Shown: piece after piece, positions 6,389 to 13,787 of the stretch
Layout: each line of letters opens with the position of its first letter
Numbering within the stretch: position 1 is the stretch's first letter
Notes under the pieces: generated by a model
Told to the model about the DNA's origin: nothing
Databases searched by the model: none
What the model saw: the letters and a program-made list of their open reading frames with translations, nothing else
DNA from: JABCPE02 sp963521545
Lineage (GTDB): Bacteria; Bacteroidota; Bacteroidia; Flavobacteriales; Weeksellaceae
Length of the DNA: 22,999 nt
Assembly: GCA_963521545.1 (NCBI GenBank)
Contig: CAUQVP010000020.1
Span: forward strand, 1-22,999
Direction: 5' to 3'
Translations under genes and position numbers: made by a program

Positions 6389-7996
6389 ATGAAAAATCTT
6401 TTTTGTGTGGTTTTGTCGGGTATATTGCTGTCGGTTTCGTGGCCTACTTACGGCATTCCGTTTTTTATTTTTGTGGCGTTTGTCCCTTTGTTATTTGTGG
6501 AGGAAAACATTTCTCAATCGGATATAAAAAGAAAAGGCTGGGCAGTTTTTGGCTCTTCGTACCTTACTTTTATCATTTGGAATGTTATAACCACAGGTTG
6601 GCTTTATAATTCACAAAATCCAGATGGCAGCCCTGCACTTATGGCGGTGGTTTTCCCTGTTTTGGTCAATTCCCTGCTGATGTCCACAGCTTTTCAGCTT
6701 TCTCATTGGTATAAAAAAGGCAAAAAACTCCCTTTGGGACTGGCTTTTTTCGTGTTTGTATGGATGAGTTTTGAATATTTCCATATGGCGTGGGAGTTTA
6801 CATGGCCTTGGCTGAACCTCGGAAACTCCTTTGCAGACTATCCTCAGCTGATACAGTGGTATGATACTTTGGGGACTACGGGAGGAAGTTTCTGGATTTT
6901 AACGCTCAATGTCTTGATTTTTTATATTGTTAAAACATGGTGGACAGAGAAAAGGTTTTTGGTTAAGACCTCTGTTGTAGTTTTGGGACTGATTGTTTTG
7001 CCGATGATAATTTCCTTATTTAAATATCATCAGTTTGATGAAAAACCAATGGGAAAAGTCCGCGTTATGATGCTTCAGCCGAATTTAGACCCTTATCACG
7101 AAAAATACCAAAAAGACAGCCTTCAGATAGTGCAGGAGCTTTTTTCTTTGGCAGAAAACTCCTCTAAAATAGATTTTTATCTCTCGCCTGAAACTTCTTT
7201 CCCAGGTTATGGCGGACTTTCCGAGAAAGGACTTCATAACAGCCAGTCTATCCATATGGTGGAGAATTTTCTGAAAACTCATCCGAAGTCAGTTTTTATG
7301 GGCGGAGTTTCTACTCATAAGATTTATAATAATGATGAAGAAAAGCCAGAAAGTGCTACTTTTTACGATAGGCAGGGCTTCTGGGCGGATAGTTTTAATT
7401 CGGCATTGCAGATTGTTCCAGAGGAAGAAATTCAGATTTATCACAAAGGAAAACTCGTGCCAGGTGTGGAAATTTTCCCTTATATGAATGTCCTTAAACC
7501 TATTTTGGGCGATGCTATGCTGAATTTCGGTGGGACAATTGCTTCACTCGGAATGGACAAAGAGCGAAAAGTTTTTACAAATCCTTACAACAAAGGCAAA
7601 ATCGCTCCCATCATCTGTTACGAAAGTATTTATGGCGAATTTGTGACCGATTATGTGAAAAACGGCGCAAACTTCCTCGGTGTCATCACCAATGACTCTT
7701 GGTGGGGTGCATCACAGGGGCATCAGCAGCTTTTGGCGTATGCCAGACTTCGTGCCATAGAAAACCGCAGGGAAGTTGCCCGCTCGGCTAATGGTGGGAT
7801 TTCTGCGCATATCAATGCCCGTGGTGACATTCTCGCACATACGCTTTACAATGAGAAAAATGCACTGACAGCCGATGTTCAGCTGTACGAAAAAGAAACT
7901 ATTTACAGCAAGATAGGAGATTTGTTGTCTAAAATTTCTATTGTGATGATGTTCAGTATGTTTATATTATCAATTTTTAGAAAAATTAAAAAATAA
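6389..7996 (+). CDS. lnt: Apolipoprotein N-acyltransferase
   Basis: This inner-membrane enzyme adds the third acyl chain to the N-terminal cysteine of lipoproteins, the last step of lipoprotein maturation. The 535 residues comprise an N-terminal membrane part with several helices (to about residue 215), a periplasmic carbon-nitrogen hydrolase domain (about 220-505) and a C-terminal membrane helix. The catalytic triad is visible: Glu268 in SPETSFPG, Lys355 in HKGKLVPG and Cys410 in ICYESIYG. NDSWWG, also typical of Lnt, follows. The length fits the family (E. coli Lnt is 512 residues). The ATG at 6389 lies 18 nt after a -7 box. The gene sits between the VanZ-like gene (divergent) and rpmB, and its product would act on lipoproteins such as the DUF4136 protein encoded nearby. 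Confidence 0.95.
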   Translation: MKNLFCVVLSGILLSVSWPTYGIPFFIFVAFVPLLFVEENISQSDIKRKGWAVFGSSYLTFIIWNVITTGWLYNSQNPDGSPALMAVVFPVLVNSLLMSTAFQLSHWYKKGKKLPLGLAFFVFVWMSFEYFHMAWEFTWPWLNLGNSFADYPQLIQWYDTLGTTGGSFWILTLNVLIFYIVKTWWTEKRFLVKTSVVVLGLIVLPMIISLFKYHQFDEKPMGKVRVMMLQPNLDPYHEKYQKDSLQIVQELFSLAENSSKIDFYLSPETSFPGYGGLSEKGLHNSQSIHMVENFLKTHPKSVFMGGVSTHKIYNNDEEKPESATFYDRQGFWADSFNSALQIVPEEEIQIYHKGKLVPGVEIFPYMNVLKPILGDAMLNFGGTIASLGMDKERKVFTNPYNKGKIAPIICYESIYGEFVTDYVKNGANFLGVITNDSWWGASQGHQQLLAYARLRAIENRREVARSANGGISAHINARGDILAHTLYNEKNALTADVQLYEKETIYSKIGDLLSKISIVMMFSMFILSIFRKIKK

Positions 7997-8008
7997 TAGT
8001 AATAAAAA

Positions 8009-8040
8009 TTTGCGAGTTCGAAAAAAAAGCTGTTATTTTG
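8009..8040 (+). promoter_or_regulatory. Putative promoter of the rpmB-rpmG-DUF4295 operon
   Basis: TTTG at 8009-8012 and TTATTTTG at 8033-8040 (one mismatch to TAnnTTTG) are spaced by 20 nt. The leader to the rpmB ATG would be about 34 nt. Confidence 0.5.
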
Positions 8041-8080
8041 CAAAATTATAAAGTAGAAATAATTATTAGAGCATATAGAT

Positions 8081-8317
8081 ATGTCAAGAATTTGTCAAAT
8101 TACAGGGAAGCGTGCAATGGTAGGAAACCATGTGTCTCACGCTAACAACAAGACGAAAAGAAGGTTCGAAATCAACCTTCTTGAGAAGAAGTTTTACCTT
8201 CCAGAGCAGGATAGACACATCACATTGAGAGTGTCTGCTCATGGATTGAGAGTTATTAACAAGATTGGGATCGAAGAAGCTTTGGAAAGAGCTGTTAGAA
8301 ATGGATTTATTAAATAA
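8081..8317 (+). CDS. rpmB: 50S ribosomal protein L28
   Basis: The 78-residue large-subunit protein bL28. The start SRICQITGKRAMVGNHVSHANNKTKRRFEINL is typical of the family, and the body LPEQDRHITLRVSAHGLRVINKIGIEEAL matches bL28 throughout. It begins a compact ribosomal string: rpmG follows after 8 bp and a DUF4295 gene 18 bp further on. A promoter-like pair lies about 40 bp upstream. Length and sequence are normal. Confidence 0.97.
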   Translation: MSRICQITGKRAMVGNHVSHANNKTKRRFEINLLEKKFYLPEQDRHITLRVSAHGLRVINKIGIEEALERAVRNGFIK

Positions 8318-8325
8318 TTAAGAAA

Positions 8326-8508
8326 ATGGCAAAGAAAGGAAACAGAGTTCAAGTTATTCTTGAGTGCACAGAACATAAAGAGAGCGGTATGCCTGGAATG
8401 AGCAGATATATCACTACTAAAAACAAGAAGAACACTACTGAGAGATTGGAGCTTAAGAAATACAATCCAGTTCTAAAGAAATATACAGTTCATAAGGAGA
8501 TTAAATAA
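8326..8508 (+). CDS. rpmG: 50S ribosomal protein L33 (zinc-free form)
   Basis: The 60-residue large-subunit protein bL33. The start AKKGNRVQVILECTE and the end LKKYNPVLKKYTVHKEIK are family hallmarks. Only one cysteine (Cys14) is present and the CxxC pairs are absent, so this is the form that does not bind zinc. In many bacteria the zinc-free form replaces the zinc form under zinc limitation, but whether a second copy exists cannot be told here. It lies between rpmB and the DUF4295 gene in one evident operon. Confidence 0.97.
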   Translation: MAKKGNRVQVILECTEHKESGMPGMSRYITTKNKKNTTERLELKKYNPVLKKYTVHKEIK

Positions 8509-8526
8509 CTATAAAGATTATTAGCG

Positions 8527-8679
8527 ATGGCAAAAAAAGTAGTAGCGTCCCTAAAAGATGGTTCATCTAAAAAGATGACAAAAGTAGTAAAAATGGTAAA
8601 ATCTCCTAAAACTGGAGCTTACATTTTTGAAGAAAAAGTAATGAATGCAGATGAAGTAGATGCTTATTTGAAAAAATAA
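8527..8679 (+). CDS. DUF4295 small basic protein
   Basis: A 50-residue lysine-rich protein, from ATG 8527 to TAA 8677-8679. It begins MAKKVVASLKDGSSKKMTKV and ends VMNADEVDAYLKK. Small proteins of this kind are encoded right after rpmG in Bacteroidota and are known as DUF4295. Position, size and charge suggest a ribosome-associated role, but no function is established to my knowledge. It is 18 bp after rpmG and is followed by a terminator before ftsY, so it closes the ribosomal operon. At this size it is easily missed by gene callers. Confidence 0.9.
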   Translation: MAKKVVASLKDGSSKKMTKVVKMVKSPKTGAYIFEEKVMNADEVDAYLKK

Positions 8680-8706
8680 ACATCGTTTCTGCAAAGGAAA
8701 TATAAA

Positions 8707-8735
8707 ACTACCCAAAATTTTCTGGGTAGTTTTTG
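8707..8735 (+). terminator. Rho-independent terminator after DUF4295
   Basis: ACTACCC (8707-8713) pairs perfectly with GGGTAGT (8724-8730) around a 10-nt loop and is followed by TTTTG and another T run. Confidence 0.88.
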
Positions 8736-8772
8736 TTTTTATTAAACCTAAAAATACTTACATTTGGGGAAA

Positions 8773-8780
8773 TAATTTTG
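8773..8780 (+). promoter_or_regulatory. Putative -7 box for ftsY
   Basis: TAATTTTG matches TAnnTTTG and ends 17 nt before the ftsY ATG. No -33 TTTG is seen at 19 nt. The terminator just upstream makes a separate promoter likely. Confidence 0.5.
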
Positions 8781-8797
8781 AATTTAAAAAATAGAAG

Positions 8798-9754
8798 ATG
8801 AGTTGGTTTAAAAATATTTTTAAGAAAGAAGAAAAAGAAACGCTGGATAAAGGTTTAGAAAAGTCCAGACAAGGTTTTTTTGATAAAATTACCAAAGCTG
8901 TCATAGGAAAATCCAAGGTAGATGATGAGGTTTTGGATGATTTAGAGGAAATCCTCATCGCGTCGGATGTGGGAGCAGCTACGACTATCAAAATTATTCA
9001 AAGAATAGAGGAAAGGGCTGCTAGAGACAAATATGTAAATACGGCTGAACTTGATAAAATCCTTAGGGAAGAAATCTCAGCTCTTCTGCTGGAAAATCCG
9101 CATTCTAAGACAGGAAATATCGATGAAACCAAGAAACCATATGTCATCATGGTAGTCGGTGTGAATGGTGTAGGGAAGACAACTACGATAGGAAAATTAG
9201 CCCATCAGTTCAAAACCCAAGGGAAAAAAGTGGTGCTGGGGGCGGCGGATACTTTCCGTGCGGCGGCAGTAGACCAACTTGTGATTTGGAGTGAGAGGGT
9301 AGGCGTTCCTATCGTAAAACAGGGAATGGGTAGTGACCCTGCCTCTGTGGCGTTTGATACACTGCAGTCGGCTGTTGCACAGAATGCAGATGTAGTCATC
9401 ATAGATACAGCAGGAAGGCTTCATAATAAAATCAATCTGATGAACGAGCTTTCTAAAATCAAACGAGTGATGCAGAAAATCGTTCCAGATGCTCCGCACG
9501 AGGTGCTTTTGGTTTTGGATGGCTCTACAGGGCAGAATGCGTTTGAACAGGCGAAGCAGTTTACAGCAGCGACAGAAGTGAATGCACTTGCTGTGACCAA
9601 ACTTGATGGAACAGCGAAAGGCGGTGTGGTTATCGGGATTTCAGACCAGTTCCAAATTCCTGTGAAATACATCGGTGTGGGCGAAGGAATGGAGGATTTG
9701 CAGTTGTTCAACGGAGAAGAATTCGTAGATTCCTTTTTCAAGAGAGAGAGATAA
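8798..9754 (+). CDS. ftsY: Signal recognition particle receptor FtsY
   Basis: FtsY is the membrane-associated SRP receptor GTPase, which docks ribosome-nascent-chain/SRP complexes at the SecYEG translocon. The protein has 318 residues: a short charged N-terminus (SWFKNIFKKEEKE) without the long acidic A domain of E. coli FtsY, an N domain of helices (about 25-110) and a G domain. The G motifs are in order: GVNGVGKTT (121-129), ADTFRAAA, DTAGR, TKLDGTAKGG and the closing GVGEGMEDLQLF. The start at 8798 has its own -7 box. The stop overlaps the next start by one base (TAATG), which suggests coupled translation with the thiamine diphosphokinase. Its place after rpmB-rpmG-DUF4295 is typical of flavobacteria. 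Confidence 0.97.
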   Translation: MSWFKNIFKKEEKETLDKGLEKSRQGFFDKITKAVIGKSKVDDEVLDDLEEILIASDVGAATTIKIIQRIEERAARDKYVNTAELDKILREEISALLLENPHSKTGNIDETKKPYVIMVVGVNGVGKTTTIGKLAHQFKTQGKKVVLGAADTFRAAAVDQLVIWSERVGVPIVKQGMGSDPASVAFDTLQSAVAQNADVVIIDTAGRLHNKINLMNELSKIKRVMQKIVPDAPHEVLLVLDGSTGQNAFEQAKQFTAATEVNALAVTKLDGTAKGGVVIGISDQFQIPVKYIGVGEGMEDLQLFNGEEFVDSFFKRER

Positions 9755-10371
9755 TGTCCAGAGCTTTGCTTTTTATCAATGGTGAGCCTCCCAAAACACT
9801 GCCTTCGTTAGCTGATTATCAGCTGATAGCGTGTACGGATGGGGCTTTTCATTATTTAAAGGAGAAAAATTTCCCATTGGAGAAACTGACCTTTATTTCA
9901 GGGGATTTTGATTCTCACACGGGAGCGGATGAGGCTATTTATCAGGGGAAATTTGTCCATACACCAGACCAGAATAAAACAGATTTTCATAAAGCGCTTG
10001 AAATCATCGTAGAAAAAGGAATAAAAAAAGTGGATGTTTATGGAGCAAGCGGGCGCGAGCAAGACCACTTTTTGGGGAATATTCATACGGCTTATTTGTT
10101 TAGGGAAAAACTGGAAATTAGTTTTTTTGATGATTATTCTACTTATTTTTTTATTCCAAATGATTTTACCATTCGGAAAGTAAAAGGCAAAATGGTTTCG
10201 CTGCTTCCTTTTCCAATGGCCGAAAATATCTTTACCCAAGGGCTTCACTGGGAGCTGAGGGGAGAGAGCCTTTCACTGATGGAGAGAATAGGCACGAGAA
10301 ACAGGGCGGATACCGATGAAATATCCATAAAATACGATAAAGGCAGTTTACTTTTGTTTATAGAAAATTAA
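9754..10371 (+). CDS. thiN: Thiamine diphosphokinase
   Basis: This cytosolic enzyme transfers diphosphate from ATP to thiamine, giving thiamine diphosphate. The 205 residues show family motifs in order: CTDGAFHYL, the metal/nucleotide-binding ISGDFDS, DQNKTDFHKAL, and GASGREQDHFLGN with its conserved Asp-His. The C-terminal half forms the beta-rich thiamine-binding domain (LLPFPMAENIFTQGLHWEL). The ATG overlaps the ftsY stop codon (TAATG), so the two are read from one message. No TPP riboswitch was recognised upstream, which suits a salvage enzyme read with ftsY. The next gene starts 5 bp after the stop. The family call is firm. Confidence 0.93.
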   Translation: MSRALLFINGEPPKTLPSLADYQLIACTDGAFHYLKEKNFPLEKLTFISGDFDSHTGADEAIYQGKFVHTPDQNKTDFHKALEIIVEKGIKKVDVYGASGREQDHFLGNIHTAYLFREKLEISFFDDYSTYFFIPNDFTIRKVKGKMVSLLPFPMAENIFTQGLHWELRGESLSLMERIGTRNRADTDEISIKYDKGSLLLFIEN

Positions 10372-10376
10372 AAATT

Positions 10377-11597
10377 ATGAGAAATATTATTGTTTTTATT
10401 TTGTTGTTTTTATCCGCTCAGTTCGCAGCTCAGCCTGGGGGAGGAGGCGGATTGCGTGTGCTGAATGTATATGATGAACACAAACAGCCTATTGATGTTG
10501 AACAATTAAAAATAAAGCTTTTAAAATTAGACAGAGTAGCGAATATCGTTGCCGAGTATGAAGTGCCCTCTGAGGATGATTTTTATGTAGGAAGAGATGG
10601 GAAAAAAATGATAGCTTTACCAGCTTCCAATCATTTTTCAAAGACTCAAGGGCTTGTTATTACTTATAAGAATGAAACTTATCGCATTGATTTTGAAAAT
10701 GTTATAGGTATGAATGGTGGCGGTTATGTAGCAAAAATAGATTCTTTGGTACTGTTCAAACCTTATATACTGAGCAAACGCTCTTATGACCACCCAAGCC
10801 ACAATCGGGATGAGTTTAAAAAATACTACTTATTAGACGATATAGCCAGAAAGTATATGCCTTGGGGAGTTACACCCGAAACCTATAAACGGCTCTCAGC
10901 TATTGACCTGATGTATGACTCTCCTGAGTATGCCTACAATCGTAAACCTAAACCTTGGATGGAGAGTTTCAAGCAACTTTATGCTGATTACAGAGATAGC
11001 AACACGCACAGCAAAGAAGAATATGCTGATTATCTGAAAAGAATAGATGAAATGATATCCAAATATGGGGATTTAGAACCTTTTGTGGTACTCAAAATGC
11101 ACTTTTTGCATGAAGGAGCTCATTATAAAGAGTTTATATCCTACTATGAAAAGAAACCAGCAGAATATAGTGATTTTTCTAAAGAAGCCATGCGAGCTTA
11201 TTGTTACATAAAAGAATATGATAAAGCTATCGCTTTAGCTAAACAGAGGGCATCAGAAGAAAAAGAAAAATTCAAAAAATATACCATGGAATATGACTAT
11301 ATTTTGTATAGTTTTTATTGGCTTTTTATAAAATCATACTATAAAAATGAATCTATAAAAAACGAGTTACAATCCTTTGTCAGCAGAATTGAATGGGTCA
11401 AAAATGGTAATACTGGACACCGTTCAGCGATTTTGAAAAGATTTGAAGGACTAAAACGCTACGACCGCTATAGAGGAAAGAAAAAGCTCACAGACAAAGA
11501 GAAAGAACAGAAAGAATGCATGGAAGCCAATCTGCTGGAGGCATTTAAAGAAAGCTGTACTTGGTGTGATTATTTTGAGGATTGTTTTAAGGATTAA
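10377..11597 (+). CDS. Secreted protein of unknown function
   Basis: I do not recognise this 406-residue protein. MRNIIVFILLFLSAQFAAQ is a Sec signal peptide, followed by a short Gly run (GGGGG). Residues about 25-130 look like a beta-rich domain (LRVLNVYDEHKQPIDVEQL, LVITYKNETYRIDFENV). From about 160 to the end the sequence is helical and rich in Tyr, Lys and Glu, with TPR-like pieces (EEYADYLKRIDEMISKYGD, EAMRAYCYIKEYDKAIALAK). The C-terminus has a cysteine cluster, SCTWCDYFEDCF, which could form disulfides or bind metal. It starts 5 bp after thiN, so it is probably read with ftsY and thiN, although its codons are more A/T rich than theirs. The function is unknown. Confidence 0.8.
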   Translation: MRNIIVFILLFLSAQFAAQPGGGGGLRVLNVYDEHKQPIDVEQLKIKLLKLDRVANIVAEYEVPSEDDFYVGRDGKKMIALPASNHFSKTQGLVITYKNETYRIDFENVIGMNGGGYVAKIDSLVLFKPYILSKRSYDHPSHNRDEFKKYYLLDDIARKYMPWGVTPETYKRLSAIDLMYDSPEYAYNRKPKPWMESFKQLYADYRDSNTHSKEEYADYLKRIDEMISKYGDLEPFVVLKMHFLHEGAHYKEFISYYEKKPAEYSDFSKEAMRAYCYIKEYDKAIALAKQRASEEKEKFKKYTMEYDYILYSFYWLFIKSYYKNESIKNELQSFVSRIEWVKNGNTGHRSAILKRFEGLKRYDRYRGKKKLTDKEKEQKECMEANLLEAFKESCTWCDYFEDCFKD

Positions 11598-11608
11598 TAC
11601 AAATATGA

Positions 11609-11616
11609 TATCTTTG
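11609..11616 (+). promoter_or_regulatory. Putative -7 box for der
   Basis: TATCTTTG matches TAnnTTTG and ends 26 nt before the der ATG. The -33 position reads only T-rich sequence without TTTG. Confidence 0.5.
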
Positions 11617-11642
11617 CAGAATAGAAAAATTAAAAAGAATTT

Positions 11643-12950
11643 ATGTCAAATATTTTAGCCATAGTAGGGCGACCTAATGTAGGGAAATCCACTTTGTTTA
11701 ATCGTCTTTTGGAACGCAGGGAAGCCATCGTAGACAGCACTGCGGGGGTTACCAGAGACCGCCATTACGGAAAAAGCGACTGGAACGGCGTGGAATTTAC
11801 CGTGATAGATACGGGAGGATATGATGTGGGAAGTGATGATATCTTCGAGGAAGAAATCAGAAGACAAGTGCAGCTGGCAGTGGATGAGGCTACTTCTATC
11901 GTTTTCATGGTCAATGTAGAAGAAGGTCTTACCGATACCGACCAAGAAATTTATCAGCTTCTTAGAAAAGCAAACAAACCGCTGTATGTGGTTGTAAATA
12001 AAGTAGATTCATCAAAGGAGCTTCTTCCTGCTACGGAATTTTATCAACTTGGAATAGAAAAATATTATACGCTTTCTTCTGCTACAGGAAGCGGAACGGG
12101 AGAGCTGCTAGATGATATCGTTAGGGATTTTCCTACTACGGAATATGTAGATGTGTTTGAAGGTCTTCCGAGAATCACCATCGCTGGGCGGCCTAATGTA
12201 GGGAAATCTACACTGACCAACGCTCTACTGGGCGATGAAAGAAATATCGTGACGGATATCGCAGGAACTACGCGAGACAGCATAGAGACGGTTTATAATA
12301 AATTCGGGCACGAGTTTATTTTGGTGGATACGGCAGGAATGCGTAAAAAATCCAAAGTAAGTGAGGATTTGGAGTTTTATTCCGTGATGCGTTCCATCAG
12401 AGCGATAGAAAATTCTGATGTGGTTATCCTGATGATAGATGCTACCAAAGGCTGGGAAAGCCAAGATATGAATATCTTTGGGATAGCACAGAAAAACCGA
12501 AAAGGAATAGTAATTTTGGTTAATAAATGGGATTTGGTGGAAAAAGAAACCAATACCATGAAGCAGTTTGAAAACCAAATTCGTGAGAAGATAGCTTTGT
12601 TTAGTGATGTGCCTATTTTGTTCATTTCGGCATTGACAAAACAAAGAATCCTGAAAGCTGTGGAAATGGCTGTGGAAGTCTATGAAAATCGTAAAAAACG
12701 AATTAAAACAAGTAAGCTGAACGAAATCATGCTTCCTATCATAGAAAATACGCCGCCGCCAGCTCTGAAAGGGAAATACATCAAAATAAAATACTGCACA
12801 CAGTTGCCTACGGTGACGCCGCAGTTTGCGTTTTTCTGTAACCTGCCGCAGTATGTGAAAGAACCTTACAAAAGGTTTATAGAAAACCAACTGCGTAAGA
12901 ATTTTGATTTTACTGGAGTGCCTATTGAGGTTTATTTCAGACAAAAATAG
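11643..12950 (+). CDS. der: Ribosome assembly GTPase Der (EngA)
   Basis: Der is a cytosolic GTPase with two tandem G domains that acts in maturation of the 50S subunit. The protein has 435 residues. G domain 1 has GRPNVGKST (9-17), DTGGYD and NKVD; G domain 2 has a second GRPNVGKST (from residue 182), DTAGMRKKSKV and NKWDLVEK. The C-terminal KH-like domain (about 350-435) contains TPPPALKGKYIKIKYCTQ and ends in FTGVPIEVYFRQK, as is typical. A -7 box lies 26 nt upstream and a long hairpin follows the stop, so it may be a single-gene unit between the unknown secreted gene and upp. Long open frames on the opposite strand here are coding shadows. Confidence 0.97.
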   Translation: MSNILAIVGRPNVGKSTLFNRLLERREAIVDSTAGVTRDRHYGKSDWNGVEFTVIDTGGYDVGSDDIFEEEIRRQVQLAVDEATSIVFMVNVEEGLTDTDQEIYQLLRKANKPLYVVVNKVDSSKELLPATEFYQLGIEKYYTLSSATGSGTGELLDDIVRDFPTTEYVDVFEGLPRITIAGRPNVGKSTLTNALLGDERNIVTDIAGTTRDSIETVYNKFGHEFILVDTAGMRKKSKVSEDLEFYSVMRSIRAIENSDVVILMIDATKGWESQDMNIFGIAQKNRKGIVILVNKWDLVEKETNTMKQFENQIREKIALFSDVPILFISALTKQRILKAVEMAVEVYENRKKRIKTSKLNEIMLPIIENTPPPALKGKYIKIKYCTQLPTVTPQFAFFCNLPQYVKEPYKRFIENQLRKNFDFTGVPIEVYFRQK

Positions 12951-12955
12951 TTTTC

Positions 12956-12991
12956 GTCCTCTTCCTTTTGTATAAGGAGGGGGATATTTTT
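12956..12991 (+). terminator. Likely terminator between der and upp
   Basis: A 12-pair stem (12956-12967 with 12974-12985, a few G-T pairs, loop TTGTAT) starts 5 nt after the der stop and runs into ATTTTT. The T run is short, so partial read-through into upp is possible. Confidence 0.6.
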
Positions 12992-13017
12992 AATAATATA
13001 GAAAAAATTAAACAATT

Positions 13018-13668
13018 ATGATGCATATACTTTCTAACGAGGTTTCGCTGGTTAATTCTTGGATAAATGAGCTGAGAAATGTAGAAGTTCAGACCGATAG
13101 AATGAAATTCCGTAGAAATATGGAAAGAATAGGCGAAATTGCAGCCTTTGAAATTAGTAAAAAATTGGATTACAAAGAGGTGGAAATTACCACGCCTTTG
13201 GATAAAATCAAAGTGAGAGAAATCGCTGTTCAGCCTGTGATTACTACGATTTTGAGAGCTGGAGTTCCGCTGTTTCAAGGAGTTTTGAACTATTTTGACA
13301 AGGCAGACTGCGGTTTTGTGGCGGCGTATAGAAAACACGATATGAACGATTATTTTTCTATCAAACAAGATTACCTTACTTGCCCTAATATAGAGGGAAG
13401 ACCACTCATTGTGGCAGATCCTATGCTGGCTACTGGTGCCAGTCTGATAGAAGCTCTGAAAGACCTGCTTACCCACGGAAAGCCTTCGCAGATACACATC
13501 GTGGCGGCTATTGCCAGCAGACAAGGTGCAGAGGCTATCAGAACGGCTTATCCAGAAGCGCATATTTGGATAGGGGCGATAGATGAGGAGCTGACTTCCA
13601 AGGGCTACATTACGCCAGGGCTGGGCGATGCGGGAGACCTTAGTTTTGGGGAGAAATTACAGAATTAG
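13018..13668 (+). CDS. upp: Uracil phosphoribosyltransferase
   Basis: This cytosolic pyrimidine-salvage enzyme makes UMP from uracil and PRPP. The 216 residues show the family features: a substrate-contact region near VQPVITTILRAGVPLFQG, a flexible basic loop (AYRKHDMNDYF), the PRPP-binding motif LIVADPMLATGAS (about 129-141) and the C-terminal uracil-binding GYITPGLGDAGDLSFG. Two ATG codons lie side by side at 13018 and 13021, and either could start. A terminator hairpin lies upstream and another right after the stop, which suggests a single-gene unit. A TATTTTTA stretch upstream is only a weak promoter candidate. Confidence 0.95.
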   Translation: MMHILSNEVSLVNSWINELRNVEVQTDRMKFRRNMERIGEIAAFEISKKLDYKEVEITTPLDKIKVREIAVQPVITTILRAGVPLFQGVLNYFDKADCGFVAAYRKHDMNDYFSIKQDYLTCPNIEGRPLIVADPMLATGASLIEALKDLLTHGKPSQIHIVAAIASRQGAEAIRTAYPEAHIWIGAIDEELTSKGYITPGLGDAGDLSFGEKLQN

Positions 13669-13676
13669 AAATGAGA

Positions 13677-13704
13677 GAGGCTGTTTATCAGTCTCTTTTT
13701 TTTT
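13677..13704 (+). terminator. Rho-independent terminator after upp
   Basis: GAGGCTG (13677-13683) pairs with CAGTCTC (13689-13695), with one G-T pair, around TTTAT; a run of nine T follows. The hairpin begins with the 12-mer GAGAGAGGCTGT that also begins the terminator at 2363. Confidence 0.85.
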
Positions 13705-13731
13705 GTTTTTAAAATTTAAATATAAATAAAA

Positions 13732-13761
13732 ACCACACCAGTACCGAAGTACCGATGTGGT
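13732..13761 (-). terminator. UUCG-loop terminator of the receptor gene
   Basis: On the minus strand a 13-pair stem (13732-13744 with 13749-13761, two G-T pairs) is closed by a C(UUCG)G tetraloop and followed by TTTTTATTT. Its start is 26 nt past the receptor stop codon. On the plus strand the stem appears as two adjacent AGTACCGA units. Confidence 0.92.
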
Positions 13762-13787
13762 AAAAACTATAATTGATAAAAAGATGT

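Noticed and set aside
6241..6609. 122-codon plus-strand frame across the VanZ-like/lnt divergent promoter
   Set aside because: It overlaps the two real starts and the promoter and runs out of frame into lnt, which has complete catalytic motifs.
12225..12944. 239-codon open frame on the minus strand opposite der
   Set aside because: It lies entirely within der and has low-complexity His/Phe/Arg-rich sequence typical of an antisense shadow of a conserved gene.
12937..13563. 208-codon open frame on the minus strand opposite upp
   Set aside because: It is an antisense shadow of upp and has no recognisable motif.
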